DNA from: Gemmatimonadota bacterium
GTDB taxonomy: Bacteria > Gemmatimonadota > Gemmatimonadetes > Gemmatimonadales > GWC2-71-9
DNA length: 64,000 bases
NCBI GenBank assembly: GCA_022563595.1
Contig: JADFNB010000003.1
Span: 62,001 to 126,000, forward strand
Reading direction: 5' to 3'
Shown in pieces: positions 8,878-18,663 of the stretch (within the stretch, counting starts at the first letter, position 1; every line of letters starts with the position of its first letter). The position numbers and the translations under genes are program-made. Under the pieces are notes generated by a model that saw only the letters and a list, made by a program, of their open reading frames with translations, made no database searches and was not told where the DNA came from.

Positions 8878-10168
8878 CCGGCGCTCCCGGAGCGCCGTGT
8901 TCGCAGCGCTGCTCGCCGCGCTCGCATCCACCACCGCGCTCAGGGCGCAGCAGAAGGCCACCGTCACGCTGGACGAGGCGGTCGAGCTGGCGCTCCGCGT
9001 GCAGCCGACGGTCGTGCAAGCTCGCGGCGATGTCCGTGTAGCCCAGGCAGGCAGGCGCGAGGCGGTCGGGAACTGGCTGCCCACGATCTCCGGGAGCTCC
9101 TCGTGGAGCCGTAACTCTACCACCCGCATCGACCCGACCACACAGCGCACCATCACCGCGCCGGCCAGGGACTTCTACTCGGCGGGGCTCAACGCGTCAC
9201 TCACGCTCTTCGACGGGTTCCGGCGCTCGGCACAGGGCCGTTCCGCGGGTGCGAACGCCGCCAGCGCGGATGCGCAACTCGTGAGCGCGCGGTTTCAGGT
9301 CAGCCTCCAGACGAAGCAGACGTTCTTCAATGCGCTGGCCGCCGCGGAGCTGGTTGGCGTTTCGGAGACTCGGATCAGGCGCGCGGAAGAACAATTGAAG
9401 ATTGCGCGCGATAAACTGGCGGCCGGCAGCGCGACGCGGTCGGACACGCTGCGTAGCACCGTCGAACTCGGCAGCGCGCGTCTTCAGCTCCTTGAGGCCG
9501 AGACCCAGTTGGCCACGGCTGAGGCGGGACTGGCACGGTTGATCGGATTCGATGGCGCAGTGCGAGCCGTTGCGGATTCCTCGCTGTTCGCGGTCACGCC
9601 GATAGATACCAGCGGCCTGCGTGACGAGTTGCTCAGGACGTCGCCCGTGATACTGGCCGCGGACGCCGCGGTGACGGCGGCTGGCGCTCAGGTTGCGGTA
9701 ACCCGCGCACAGTTCTTCCCGACCGTCACCGCCTCGTATCGCAGCGACTGGTCGGGAACCGGCGTCGATCAACTGAGCAACAGCTGGTCTGCCCGGGTTT
9801 CGTTGAGCTGGTCGCTCTTCAACGGGTTCACGCGTGAGTCGAACGTCGCTCGGGTCGGCGCCCAGCGGGACGTGGCCGAAGCACGTCTCGAAGACGAGCG
9901 CAGGCTCGCGATGGCGCAGCTGACCCAGGATCTCGCCGCCATACAATCGGCGCAGGCGCGCATGCAAATCGCCGAGGCGAGCCTCGTCGCGGCTGAAGAG
10001 GATCTCCGTGTACAGCAGGAGCGGTATCGACTCGGCGCGGCGACCATACTCGAGGTCCTGACGACCCAGGTCAGCCTGGACCAGGCGGCGGTCGATCTGG
10101 TGCAAAGCCGGCTGGATTTTCTCGTTGCGCGCGCGCAGCTCGAAGCGTTACTCGGGAGGGAATTATGA
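8867..10168 (+). CDS. TolC-family outer-membrane efflux channel
   Basis: 433 aa with a signal peptide (cleavage after ALRAQ, about residue 28). Two repeats of long amphipathic helices with beta segments form the OEP fold. Typical segments are [17 protein letters not shown] near the start, [15 protein letters not shown], and in the second half [34 protein letters not shown] near the end is a hallmark of the family. The ABC ATPase gene starts within its stop (ATGA), so the channel, ATPase, adaptor and permease form one translationally coupled export unit. Confidence 0.93.
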   Translation: MIGNRRSRSAVFAALLAALASTTALRAQQKATVTLDEAVELALRVQPTVVQARGDVRVAQAGRREAVGNWLPTISGSSSWSRNSTTRIDPTTQRTITAPARDFYSAGLNASLTLFDGFRRSAQGRSAGANAASADAQLVSARFQVSLQTKQTFFNALAAAELVGVSETRIRRAEEQLKIARDKLAAGSATRSDTLRSTVELGSARLQLLEAETQLATAEAGLARLIGFDGAVRAVADSSLFAVTPIDTSGLRDELLRTSPVILAADAAVTAAGAQVAVTRAQFFPTVTASYRSDWSGTGVDQLSNSWSARVSLSWSLFNGFTRESNVARVGAQRDVAEARLEDERRLAMAQLTQDLAAIQSAQARMQIAEASLVAAEEDLRVQQERYRLGAATILEVLTTQVSLDQAAVDLVQSRLDFLVARAQLEALLGREL

Positions 10169-10905
10169 CATCCCCAGCCATGGACTTCACCACGGGCGAT
10201 AGTCCGCTGCCCGATATCATCATCCTCACGCACAAACTGTCGCGGGATTACCAGCTCGGCTCCGAGACCGTACGCGCGTTGCGCGACGTGAGTCTCCAGA
10301 TCCGGAAGAACGAGTTCACGGCCATCATGGGACCGTCAGGTTCCGGCAAATCGACTCTGATGAATCTGATCGGTTGTCTCGATACGCCGACCGCAGGTGA
10401 GTACTGGCTCAATGGTCAGAAGGTGAGCGAGCTGAACGACGACGAGCTGGCGCACATCCGCAACAAGGAAATCGGTTTCGTCTTCCAGACGTTCAATCTC
10501 CTGCCCCGTGCCTCGGCGTTGCACAACGTCGAGCTGCCGCTCATCTATGCGGGCATTCCCTCGAAGCGGCGCAAGCAGACGGCCGAATACGCGCTCGAGC
10601 GCGTCGGTCTGGCCGATCGCATGCACCACAAGCCGAACGAGCTTTCGGGCGGCCAGCGCCAGCGCGTGGCAATCGCCCGCGCCCTGGTGAACGAGCCCAG
10701 CATCTTGTTGGCCGACGAACCGACCGGGAACCTCGACAGCGTGACCGGCGAGGACATCATGACGGTCTTCGAGGCGCTGCACGACACCGGCCAGACTATC
10801 CTGCTGATCACGCACGAACCCCACATCGCAGCGCACGCCAGCCGTCAGATTCATCTGCTGGACGGCTACGTCGAAAAAGACCTCGCAACCACGAGCACAA
10901 CATGA
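10165..10905 (+). CDS. ABC transporter ATP-binding protein (MacB/LolD type)
   Basis: 246 aa with a complete nucleotide-binding domain: Walker A GPSGSGKS at 56-63, Q-loop [11 protein letters not shown] near 106-115, signature LSGGQ at 160-164, Walker B ILLADEP at 180-186, D-loop with GNLDS, and the switch histidine in LITHEPH. The sequence is of the LolD/MacB class that powers mechanotransmission-type permeases. The substrate pulls from the periplasm through the TolC partner encoded upstream. In MacB of enteric bacteria this domain is fused to the permease; here it is a separate gene. The start overlaps the TolC stop; ATG 10180 is an alternative. Confidence 0.95.
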   Translation: MTSPAMDFTTGDSPLPDIIILTHKLSRDYQLGSETVRALRDVSLQIRKNEFTAIMGPSGSGKSTLMNLIGCLDTPTAGEYWLNGQKVSELNDDELAHIRNKEIGFVFQTFNLLPRASALHNVELPLIYAGIPSKRRKQTAEYALERVGLADRMHHKPNELSGGQRQRVAIARALVNEPSILLADEPTGNLDSVTGEDIMTVFEALHDTGQTILLITHEPHIAAHASRQIHLLDGYVEKDLATTSTT

Positions 10906-12398
10906 AGTACCTATACATCCCTATCGCGTTGATCGCCTTTGGCGCCTGCGCCGAGGAGGTACCGCCACCGGTCTATCGAATGGTGCCCGTCACCACTCGG
11001 GATATCATCGTTTCAGCCAGCGCGGCCGGCTCGGTCGAGCCGGTAAGGACGGTCGACGTGAAATCGAAAGCGTCGGGCGAGATCATAGAGGTGGCCGTCG
11101 AGACGGGTGACGTCGTCAGGCGGGGCGAGCGGCTCGTCCTGGTGGACCCCCGGGTGCCGCGGAACGCGCTGATACAGGCCGAGGCGGATCTCGAGGTCGG
11201 CGAGGCTCAGCTCGCCAACGCCCAATCGCAGCTCCGGCGGGCGGAAGAGCTGTATGAGACCCAGTCGATCACCGAGCAGGAGTACGAAGCCGCCCGGCTC
11301 CAGTCAGCGAACGCAAAGGCCTCCCTGGTGCGCGCCGAACGATCGCTCGAGGACGCGCGTATCGCGTACGAGGACACGGACGTCCGGGCGCCAATCGCCG
11401 GAATGATCATCCAGCGGAACGTGGAGGTCGGCACGGTGATCTCGTCTGCGACACGCGAGGTGGGCGGCGGGACTGTCCTGCTCCAGATGGCGAATCTCGA
11501 TACGGTGCAGGTCCGTTCTCTCGTCGACGAGACCGACATTGGGAAGATCCAGCCGGGGATGCCAGTCACGATCGTTGTGGACGCCTATCCCAATCGCCCG
11601 TTCCAGGGCCACGTGCTGAAGATCGAGCCGATGGCGCAGACGGCGCAGAACGTTACCATGTTCCCGGTCCTCGTGCGGATCTCCAACCGCGACGGCCTGC
11701 TGCGACCCGGAATGAGCACGGAAGTCGAGGTGCACATCGGATCACGCGAGCGCGTGCTCGCGATCCCGAACGCCGCGCTCCGGACGGCGCGAGACGTGGC
11801 CTCGGCCGCCATCGTGCTCGGCCTCGAGCCCGAGACGGTTCAACAGCAACTCGCGCGTGCACTGGAGGAGCGGGACGGCGGGCGGGCCACTCTCGGCGGG
11901 ACCACAGCCACCGATTCCGCGCCTGCGAACGTCTTCAGGATGCAGGACGGACGCGAGGTGCCGCTGCCTGACGGCGTTACCGCCGATCAGGCCCGGGCGA
12001 TCTTCCAGAAAATGCGAGGCGGTGGCGGGCCGCAGTCGCTCTCTTCGGCCGAGCGCTCGCTACTCGGCCGGCTGCGCTCGGCCTTCGGGGGCGACGGTGG
12101 ACGCCGGCGGCGGCCGCGGCAGGACAACTCGTTCCAGTTCGGCGGTGAGTACGTCGTCTTCGTGCTCCGCGATGGCCGGCCTATCGCCGTGCCGATACGC
12201 ACCGGTCTCACCGACCTCGACTACTCGGAGGTCCGGTCCGGGCTCGCCGAAACCGATACCGTCCTCATCCTGCCGTCCGCCAGCCTGATCGCCTCCCAAG
12301 AGCAGTGGCGCGAGCGGATCAACAGGATCCGGGGAGGCGGAATTCCCGGCATCCAGCGACAGAACACTTCAAGCAGCTCCTCGCGGGGGAACCGATAA
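10902..12398 (+). CDS. MacA-like periplasmic adaptor (RND/HlyD family)
   Basis: 498 aa. The N-terminus ends in a lipobox-like IAFGAC, so it is probably a lipoprotein. The barrel-sandwich hybrid ([19 protein letters not shown]), a coiled-coil hairpin of about 80 residues (about 85-160) and the beta barrel ([13 protein letters not shown]) follow in the usual order. Unusual is a stretch of roughly 100 residues (about 309-410) between barrel and membrane-proximal domain, rich in Gly, Arg and Gln ([12 protein letters not shown]), which I do not expect in MacA. The C-terminus ends in a Ser/Asn/Arg-rich tail. The ATG start overlaps the ATPase stop and the TAA is shared with the permease ATG. Confidence 0.9.
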   Translation: MKYLYIPIALIAFGACAEEVPPPVYRMVPVTTRDIIVSASAAGSVEPVRTVDVKSKASGEIIEVAVETGDVVRRGERLVLVDPRVPRNALIQAEADLEVGEAQLANAQSQLRRAEELYETQSITEQEYEAARLQSANAKASLVRAERSLEDARIAYEDTDVRAPIAGMIIQRNVEVGTVISSATREVGGGTVLLQMANLDTVQVRSLVDETDIGKIQPGMPVTIVVDAYPNRPFQGHVLKIEPMAQTAQNVTMFPVLVRISNRDGLLRPGMSTEVEVHIGSRERVLAIPNAALRTARDVASAAIVLGLEPETVQQQLARALEERDGGRATLGGTTATDSAPANVFRMQDGREVPLPDGVTADQARAIFQKMRGGGGPQSLSSAERSLLGRLRSAFGGDGGRRRRPRQDNSFQFGGEYVVFVLRDGRPIAVPIRTGLTDLDYSEVRSGLAETDTVLILPSASLIASQEQWRERINRIRGGGIPGIQRQNTSSSSSRGNR

Positions 12399-13612
12399 TG
12401 CTATTAGGCGAGACAATTGTGGTCGCGCTGGGTGCGATCAAAACGAACAAGCTGCGCTCTGCGCTCACGATGTTGGGCATCGTTATCGGTGTCGCGGCGG
12501 TCATCACGATGGTCGCACTCGGCTCCGGTGCCCAGAAGGCCGTGCAGGATCAGATCGAGCGCCTCGGCACGAACCTGCTCACCGTCTACCCCGGTCAGTC
12601 GTTCCACCGGGGCCGGGCTTCGGACCAGCGCGTGAGCCTCACGACTGATGACGCCAGGGCGATCGAGCGGTCCGCTACCGTCATCAGCGCGGTCGTCCCC
12701 GAACTGTCCCGCAATCTGCAGGTGAAGTTCGGCAACCAGAACATCAACGTGAACATCATGGGGACGACTCCGAACTACCTACCGGTACAGAACTTCAAGA
12801 TCGCCGCCGGCCAAATGCTCACGGCGGGCGACAACGAGTCACGCAAGCGCGTGGCAGTTCTGGCGTGGGGAGTGCCGGCCATGCTGAATGCCAACGGCTA
12901 CGGCATGATCGGCCAGACGATCGAGATCCGCGGTATCTCCTTCGAGATCATCGGCTTTCTCCAGGAAAAAGGATCTACGAGCAGCTGGAACAACCCCGAC
13001 GAGCAAATCCTCATTCCGCTTCAGACGGCGCAGTACCGCATCTTCGGGACCGATCGTGTACGATCGATCACGGTGCAGGTGGCGCAGCCCGACTCGATCA
13101 ATATTGCGATGCTCGAAATCGAGCGCGCGCTGCGGAGCGAACACGGCATCCGGCCGGGAGCCGACAACGACTTCCAGATCCGGAACCGGGCTGAATTCCT
13201 CGCCACTTTCGAGGAGACGACCAAGACATTCACCTTCCTGTTGGCCGGGATCGCCGCCGTGAGTCTGCTCGTCGGTGGGATCGGCATCATGAACATCATG
13301 CTCGTTTCCGTGACCGAACGCACCCGCGAGATCGGCGTGCGCAAGGCGCTCGGCGCGACCAGGCGCAATATCCTGTTACAGTTCCTCATCGAGGCAATGA
13401 CACTCTGCCTGCTGGGCGGACTGGCCGGCATCATAGTCGGTTGTGCCGGCGCGGTGGCGCTCTCGAGGCTTGCCAACTGGAACACGTTGATCTCGCCCGC
13501 CGCGATTCTGCTCGCCGTCGCGTTCAGTGTGGTGGTGGGTCTGTTCTTCGGGATCTGGCCAGCACAGCGGGCGGCGCGGCTCGATCCGATCGACGCGCTG
13601 CGCCACGAGTAA
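12398..13612 (+). CDS. MacB-like ABC permease (FtsX fold)
   Basis: 404 aa. One membrane segment near residues 20-45 is followed by a periplasmic domain of about 230 residues (MacB_PCD) and three C-terminal membrane helices with the FtsX-type region. The segment VSVTERTREIGVRKALGA between helices is the coupling helix characteristic of this family. The ATPase domain found in enteric MacB is missing because it is encoded separately upstream. I start at ATG 12398 (TAATG overlap with the adaptor) rather than at 12305, since the protein then begins directly with the family's normal N-terminus, [20 protein letters not shown]. It ends the efflux run. Confidence 0.93.
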   Translation: MLLGETIVVALGAIKTNKLRSALTMLGIVIGVAAVITMVALGSGAQKAVQDQIERLGTNLLTVYPGQSFHRGRASDQRVSLTTDDARAIERSATVISAVVPELSRNLQVKFGNQNINVNIMGTTPNYLPVQNFKIAAGQMLTAGDNESRKRVAVLAWGVPAMLNANGYGMIGQTIEIRGISFEIIGFLQEKGSTSSWNNPDEQILIPLQTAQYRIFGTDRVRSITVQVAQPDSINIAMLEIERALRSEHGIRPGADNDFQIRNRAEFLATFEETTKTFTFLLAGIAAVSLLVGGIGIMNIMLVSVTERTREIGVRKALGATRRNILLQFLIEAMTLCLLGGLAGIIVGCAGAVALSRLANWNTLISPAAILLAVAFSVVVGLFFGIWPAQRAARLDPIDALRHE

Positions 13613-13643
13613 CCCGCACCGAGCTCTCGACCAAACCCCAGAC

Positions 13644-13676
13644 AGGCGGGGCCGCGGAGATATCCGCGCCCCGCCT
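13644..13676 (+). terminator. Strong hairpin after the efflux operon
   Basis: A stem of about 14 base pairs with one unpaired base: AGGCGGGGCCGCGGA pairs with TCCGCGCCCCGCCT across a GATA-like loop. It lies 31 bases after the permease stop and 17 bases before the DUF5916 start. No long T-tract follows (CTATCTTA), so it could be a weak terminator or an RNA-stability element. Confidence 0.6.
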
Positions 13677-13693
13677 GAGGCTATCTTACTCCC

Positions 13694-16018
13694 ATGCTGA
13701 CCGTCACCCTCCTGGCCCTCCAGTCGGTCGTCGCAGCAACCCAACAGTATTACGATGGCCGTGCCCGCCAGCTCGCCGTGACACCGCCGCGGATCGAGGT
13801 CTCGGTCCAAATCGACGGCGTCCTGGACGAGGCTGCGTGGCGCCGTGCCGCTGTCCTGACCGGGTTCTCACAGTATCGGCCGGTCGACGGGCGGCCGGCG
13901 GTCGATACCACGGAAGTACTCGTCTGGTACTCCCCCGACGCGATTTACTTCGGCGTGCGGGCGTTCGAGCCGCACGGTGAGGTCCGGGCAACGCTCGCCG
14001 ATCGCGACAACATCGACAGCGACGACTACATACAGATCTTGCTCGACACCTTCAACGACCGGCGACGCGCCCTCGTGCTGGGCGTCAACCCGTTCGGCGT
14101 ACAGGCGGATGGCATACGAACCGAAGGCAGCTTCGGAGCCGCGGGCGGGCCGGGTGCCGGCGGCCGGTTCGAGAACGTGGACATGAATCCAGATTTCGTA
14201 TTTGAATCCAAGGGACGCCTCACCAACTACGGCTACGAGGTCGAGATCCGCCTACCGTTCAAGAGCATCCGTTTCCAGACCGCGAATCCCCAGCGTTGGG
14301 CAATCAACATTATCCGCAAGATCCAGCATTCCGCCTACGAGGACTCTTGGGCGCCCGCCGAGCGGGCGAACGCGTCGTTCCTAGCACAGTCGGGCACCCT
14401 CGAGAATCTGACCGACCTGCGGCGTGGGCTCGTGCTCGATCTGAACCCGTTCACCACCGGCCGCGCGGTCGGCGCTCCGGACAGCTCGGGTGCTTGGAGC
14501 TACGACGTCAAGCGCGAAGCGGGGATCAACACGACGTGGGGAGTCACCACCAACCTGACGCTCGACGCCACGATCAATCCCGATTTCTCCCAAGTCGAGG
14601 CGGACGTAGGCCAGGTCACGGTGAACGAGCGGTTCGCGATCTTCTTTCCCGAGAAACGCCCGTTCTTCCTCGAGGGGATCGAGCAGTTCAATACGCCCAA
14701 CTCGCTCATCTATACGCGCCGAATCCGGAATCCCATCGCCGGCGTCAAGCTCACGGGCAAGATCTCGGGCACTAACATCGCGATGCTCTCCGCCATCGAC
14801 GAACAAGGTGCCTCCGCGACCGGCAGGGACAACCCGATCGTAAACGCGTTGCGTATCCGGCGTGACATCGGGAGGCAATCGACAGTGGGTATCGCCTACA
14901 CCGACCGGATAGATGGAAGCGACTTCAACCGGGTGGCGGCAGCTGATGTCCGGCTGGTTTTCGCCAAGTTGTATTTCCTGGAGGTGCAGGGCGCGGCCAG
15001 CATCACGCGAGAGAGCGGCGTCACGCGCACCGCCCCGTTGTGGCAGGTCACTGTCGACCGCACCGGGCGAACGTGGGGATTCAACTACAACATCAGGGGA
15101 ATCCACCGCAACTTCAATGCGGCCACCGGGTTTGTAAACCGCACCGGCGTAGTCACGCCGTTCATCGCGAACCGGCTCACGGCATACGGGAACCCAGAAT
15201 CGACCCTGGAGAACTGGACCGGCTTCTTCATGTTCACCGGCAATTGGGACTACGAGGGTTTCTTCGACGGCGCGAGCCCGCTCGAGACGGCGGTCCGGCA
15301 CACCAGTTTCTTTACTCTCCGGGGCGGTTGGAGCGTGCGCATACTGCCCGGGTGGGAGACTGTGGCGTTCGATTCCGCGTTCTATGCCGACTACGCGGTC
15401 GACGCGGGCACCGACACCGTGAGATTCGAGGTTCCGGACCGGCTCGACGACCTGGTCACCTTCGGTGTCAGCGTGAGCACACCGCAATTCGCGACGTTCG
15501 CGGCGAGCGCGGAGGCCACTCTGGGACGCGCAGCGGCATTCTTCGAGCCGGCTACGGTCAACCTCCTCTCCTGGAACAGTACCATCGACTGGCGGCCCAC
15601 CGACAAGGTCCGCATCCAAGCGCGATACGTACGCGTCCGCCTCACCCGACGGCAGGACGGGACGACGCTCTCGATCGCCCACATCCCGCACCTCAAGATC
15701 GAGTACCAGCTCTCGCGTCCCATATTCTTCCGGTTCGTCGGGCAGTACAGCGCGCAAGAGCAGGACGCATTGCGGGATCCGGCCACCGGACGGCCGATCC
15801 TGCTGAGCGACGGCGCCGGAGGCTTCGTTCGGGCCGATGTCGAGACACGCAACGATCTGCGCATCGACTGGCTGTTCTCGTTCCGCCCGACTCCCGGCAC
15901 GGTCGTCTTCGCCGGTTATGGCAGCAGTCTCACGGAACGTGACGCGTTCTCCTTCCACCAACTGACCCGCGTGGGCGACGGGTTCTTCGTGAAGCTCAGC
16001 TATCTCTTTCGTGTATGA
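13694..16018 (+). CDS. DUF5916 outer-membrane protein with CBM9-like N-terminus
   Basis: 774 aa. After a short hydrophobic start (signal peptide likely) comes a carbohydrate-binding family 9-like beta sandwich (about 30-230; IDGVLDEAAWRRA, YFGVRAFEPHG, DSDDYIQILLDTF). Then a long C-terminal region is built of alternating aromatic beta strands ending in YLFRV, as in outer-membrane barrels of the DUF5916 family. LTLDATINPDFSQVEADVGQV is a typical family stretch. The molecular function is unknown; barrel-forming proteins of this kind have been linked by others to uptake or surface attachment, which I cannot confirm. The homoserine kinase gene overlaps its stop by 4 bases. Confidence 0.85.
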   Translation: MLTVTLLALQSVVAATQQYYDGRARQLAVTPPRIEVSVQIDGVLDEAAWRRAAVLTGFSQYRPVDGRPAVDTTEVLVWYSPDAIYFGVRAFEPHGEVRATLADRDNIDSDDYIQILLDTFNDRRRALVLGVNPFGVQADGIRTEGSFGAAGGPGAGGRFENVDMNPDFVFESKGRLTNYGYEVEIRLPFKSIRFQTANPQRWAINIIRKIQHSAYEDSWAPAERANASFLAQSGTLENLTDLRRGLVLDLNPFTTGRAVGAPDSSGAWSYDVKREAGINTTWGVTTNLTLDATINPDFSQVEADVGQVTVNERFAIFFPEKRPFFLEGIEQFNTPNSLIYTRRIRNPIAGVKLTGKISGTNIAMLSAIDEQGASATGRDNPIVNALRIRRDIGRQSTVGIAYTDRIDGSDFNRVAAADVRLVFAKLYFLEVQGAASITRESGVTRTAPLWQVTVDRTGRTWGFNYNIRGIHRNFNAATGFVNRTGVVTPFIANRLTAYGNPESTLENWTGFFMFTGNWDYEGFFDGASPLETAVRHTSFFTLRGGWSVRILPGWETVAFDSAFYADYAVDAGTDTVRFEVPDRLDDLVTFGVSVSTPQFATFAASAEATLGRAAAFFEPATVNLLSWNSTIDWRPTDKVRIQARYVRVRLTRRQDGTTLSIAHIPHLKIEYQLSRPIFFRFVGQYSAQEQDALRDPATGRPILLSDGAGGFVRADVETRNDLRIDWLFSFRPTPGTVVFAGYGSSLTERDAFSFHQLTRVGDGFFVKLSYLFRV

Positions 16019-16914
16019 CGAGCACGGGTGAAGGCGGGAACAAGAAACGGGCGGCGGGCGTACGCGTGCCCGCATCCACGTCGAATCTCGGGGCCGGGTT
16101 CGATTGTCTAGGGCTCGCGCTCGATCTCTGGCTGGAGGCCCGTATCGAGACGGGATCGCGCCGCCCGAAGTACCGCGGGACCGTGGCAGGCCTCGACGCC
16201 GAGACGGATCTGATCTACCGGATTCTCGGCGAGCGCGACGCGCTCACCGACCATCATCTCACAGTTCGCTCGGACATACCCATTGCCAAGGGGTTGGGCT
16301 CTTCGGCGGCCGCCATCGTCGCCGGCCTCGCGCTCGCGCGCGTTTTACAGGGTGATCCGCTCGACCTCGAGGTCATCTATCGGGGCGCCGCAGCCAAGGA
16401 GGGACACCCTGACAACGCCGGCCCGGCGGTCTACGGCGGGCTGGTCCTCGCCGCCGCTCATCCAACCAAGCTCGACCTCCATCCCGACATCGGGATAGCG
16501 CTCGCCGTACCGGCGAAGAGCATCTCGACCAAGGTCGCCCGTGATCTCATTCCCACCGTGTTTCCCCGTGAAGTCGCCATTCAGCAGGCGGCGCGGAGCG
16601 CGGCACTCGTCACCGGGCTCATGCGGGGTGACGCGGATCTGATCGCGTATGGGATGGACGACCGCCTTGCCGTTCCCCACCGAAAACAGCTCATAGCCGG
16701 CTACGACGAGGCTGTGAGGGCGGGTGTGGCAGCCGGCGCGTACGGCGTCACGATCTCAGGAGCGGGGTCGGCAATCGTGGCAATCACTCCGCTGGCTGAG
16801 CGGGCGGCCGTCGCGGACGCCGTAGCGGCGGCGCTCACCGCAGCTGGCACCACCACGGAAGTCCTCACACCGGACGTTGCCGGCGGCGGGCTTAGCGTGA
16901 CGTCCGAGCGGTAG
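16015..16914 (+). CDS. thrB: Homoserine kinase
   Basis: 299 aa GHMP-fold kinase that phosphorylates homoserine for threonine synthesis. The sequence has the N-terminal VRVPASTSNLGAGFDCLG motif, the phosphate-binding loop PIAKGLGSSAAA at 89-100 and the C-terminal GVTISGAGSA motif, all characteristic of ThrB. The ATG overlaps the DUF5916 stop (ATGA), so it relies on translation of an unrelated envelope gene. No thrA or thrC is next to it. A mevalonate-type GHMP kinase would be the main alternative but lacks this N-terminal pattern. Confidence 0.9.
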   Translation: MTSTGEGGNKKRAAGVRVPASTSNLGAGFDCLGLALDLWLEARIETGSRRPKYRGTVAGLDAETDLIYRILGERDALTDHHLTVRSDIPIAKGLGSSAAAIVAGLALARVLQGDPLDLEVIYRGAAAKEGHPDNAGPAVYGGLVLAAAHPTKLDLHPDIGIALAVPAKSISTKVARDLIPTVFPREVAIQQAARSAALVTGLMRGDADLIAYGMDDRLAVPHRKQLIAGYDEAVRAGVAAGAYGVTISGAGSAIVAITPLAERAAVADAVAAALTAAGTTTEVLTPDVAGGGLSVTSER

Positions 16915-16917
16915 AGG

Positions 16918-17457
16918 TCAAAACGCCGCGAACGCCGGCGGCGGCATCCCGTTCAACCGGAAGTACGGCACCACCTGCCCCAACGTCCACACATCGTGCG
17001 AGTGGATCATCATGAACACGCGCCATTTCGGAACTTCGTTTCCGAAGATTCGGGTGGGCTGGAGCAACGTGGTGTCAGGCAGGGTCCGTAGTTGCGTGAG
17101 GCAGTAGTTGAACGCCGCGTCGACCACCTGCCGCAGTCCGTCCTTGTCGTTCAGGTACACCGTCGGATCCCCCAACTCGGGCGGACTCTCCTCCAAAACG
17201 AAGCGCGCAACGAGAAACGCCGCCGACGTCGCGACGTGATCGATCTGCTGCGCGAAATCCCTGACCTCGGGGACCGGCTTGAACCGCAACAGGTGCTCGG
17301 GCATCGAGTCCAATATCGACAGTGCCATGTCGCGATCACCTTCCAAGCTCTCCACGATCATGCTGCGTGTGGCGGCGGGCAGCTCCTGGGCTGCGAGCGT
17401 GAGCGGGAAAGCCATGGCGGCCAGTACGAGCAGCGATGACGAACGACGAAAGATCAC
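16918..17457 (-). CDS. Exported DinB-fold protein
   Basis: 179 aa starting at the GTG at 17457, set by a good ribosome site (GGAGGT, 7 bases upstream). A signal peptide (SSLLVLAAMAFPLTLAAQ) leads to a helical DinB/YfiT-like four-helix bundle. It has a histidine in FAQQIDHVATS and the C-terminal motif HSHDVWTLGQV followed by LNGMPPP, typical of DinB proteins, which hold a divalent metal with three histidines. It closes the six-gene minus-strand operon and converges on thrB with 3 bases between stops. The periplasmic location is unusual for a DinB protein, and the substrate is unknown. Confidence 0.75.
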   Translation of the reverse strand: MIFRRSSSLLVLAAMAFPLTLAAQELPAATRSMIVESLEGDRDMALSILDSMPEHLLRFKPVPEVRDFAQQIDHVATSAAFLVARFVLEESPPELGDPTVYLNDKDGLRQVVDAAFNYCLTQLRTLPDTTLLQPTRIFGNEVPKWRVFMMIHSHDVWTLGQVVPYFRLNGMPPPAFAAF

Positions 17458-17480
17458 GGGCAGCACCTCCGGACGGGCAC

Positions 17481-18140
17481 TCAACGGCTCATGGTCAGAC
17501 CGAGATGCAGCCGGCCTGTCCCATCGGGAAAAGCAAAGAAGTGGGCATACCGCCGGTCGAGCAGGACGCGGGCGACGTCGAGCGCGGCGACTCCGCCGAA
17601 GATCGCCATCAGCGACCATTTGGAGAGCCCCGACGTGTCGTCCATCCACTGTACATCGCTGACCCCGGACCCGCGACCGATCGTGAAGTAGAACAACACC
17701 GTGCCGACACCTCCCGCCAGCACGCCACGCTCGAACTCACCTGCGATCCCCCGGTCAGGGCGCGGCCAGTCCAGTATCACCTCATTGATCAGGAGTTGCA
17801 CGACCATCCCCGACGCGGAGAACGCGAACTGCTGATCGGGATGCGCGATCGCGTCGATCCCCGAGTGCATGACGGGCCGCCCGCTGTTGAAACCGATCGA
17901 CGGGTTGCCGCCGACGATCAGCGAGACGGCGATGTGCGCCGCCTCGTGCGCGGCGAGGGACGCCACGAAGCCCCCGACGAACCTGGGCCACGAGAAACTA
18001 CGAACCGATCGTACTGCCGGTTGGTCGAGGTGCCTGACCGCTCCTGCCGCGCTGTCGGTTCGCGCCAGCACCGTCTCCTGTGCATCCGCCGAGCCCAGCA
18101 CCAGCGTCATCATGACCGCGGCGGTCAGGATCGCCCTCAC
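17481..18140 (-). CDS. Membrane protein with an HEAAH motif (possible metalloprotease)
   Basis: 219 aa from a GTG whose GTGA overlaps the stop of the upstream DinB gene. It has a signal peptide or first helix (residues 1-20, ending SADAQ), a hydrophobic stretch containing HEAAH at 65-69 (ASLAAHEAAHIAVSLIVGG), and further hydrophobic segments near 115-160 and 180-200. HExxH embedded in a membrane helix is the zinc-site motif of site-2-protease-like (M50) and related membrane peptidases. A third ligand cannot be pinned down. It could also be a catalytically dead homologue. The operon context gives exported neighbours but no clear substrate. Confidence 0.6.
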   Translation of the reverse strand: MRAILTAAVMMTLVLGSADAQETVLARTDSAAGAVRHLDQPAVRSVRSFSWPRFVGGFVASLAAHEAAHIAVSLIVGGNPSIGFNSGRPVMHSGIDAIAHPDQQFAFSASGMVVQLLINEVILDWPRPDRGIAGEFERGVLAGGVGTVLFYFTIGRGSGVSDVQWMDDTSGLSKWSLMAIFGGVAALDVARVLLDRRYAHFFAFPDGTGRLHLGLTMSR

Positions 18141-18661
18141 TGCCGCGCACTCCGCCGCAGCCATCGCAGTCGCACGTTGATCTTGTGTTCGTAGTAGCGG
18201 CAGTGGAGATAGAAGAAGCGTATCCACTCCGGCAGGTTCAGGTCACCGAGCACGGGGTGCCCGACGAAGATGTTCTCCTGACGTTCCTGAGGCCAACGCT
18301 CGACCATGGAAGCGAACCGCTCTACCCCGATCCGGAACTGGGCGCTGATGAGTTCGGGATCGGGATGCTCTTCCGGGTATGCCGCCCTGGGAACCTTCTG
18401 CGGGCTCGGGAGCTTGCCCACCCCCAACGCCAGCTGGCGGAGCAACTGCTGCTTGGGTGTAGCGCGCCGCTTCATGTCGGTCCGGCCGGCACGCCGATCG
18501 AACACGCTCGCGACGATATCGATGCCTATCGCCAGGTGACTCAGGATCTGCGCGAGACTCCACTTGCCGTCTGGGGCATAGTGCCAGTCGTCGCCTACAG
18601 CCTCCGCGAGCGGCCCCAGGATCATCGGTTCGATGCGTTCGAGCTGGCGTGTGACCTTCAT
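18137..18661 (-). CDS. DinB superfamily protein (cytoplasmic)
   Basis: 174 aa, started at ATG 18661 because GGGAGG lies 7 bases upstream. It has no signal peptide. The DinB layout is clear: a helix with KWSLAQILSHLAIGIDI carrying the first histidine and a final helix YLHCRYYEHKINVRL with two more, the usual metal triad. The middle holds VFDRRAGRTD. Members of this family include bacillithiol/mycothiol S-transferases and many uncharacterised proteins, so only the fold is claimed. The gene begins 2 bases after the RidA stop and overlaps the HEAAH gene by 4 bases. Confidence 0.8.
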   Translation of the reverse strand: MKVTRQLERIEPMILGPLAEAVGDDWHYAPDGKWSLAQILSHLAIGIDIVASVFDRRAGRTDMKRRATPKQQLLRQLALGVGKLPSPQKVPRAAYPEEHPDPELISAQFRIGVERFASMVERWPQERQENIFVGHPVLGDLNLPEWIRFFYLHCRYYEHKINVRLRWLRRSARQ

Positions 18662-18663
18662 CG

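Noticed and set aside
14381-16075. Long minus-strand reading frame opposite the DUF5916 gene
   Set aside because: Shadow of the real gene: biased Arg/Glu/Asp composition, no start site, no homology pattern; the plus strand codes a recognisable protein.
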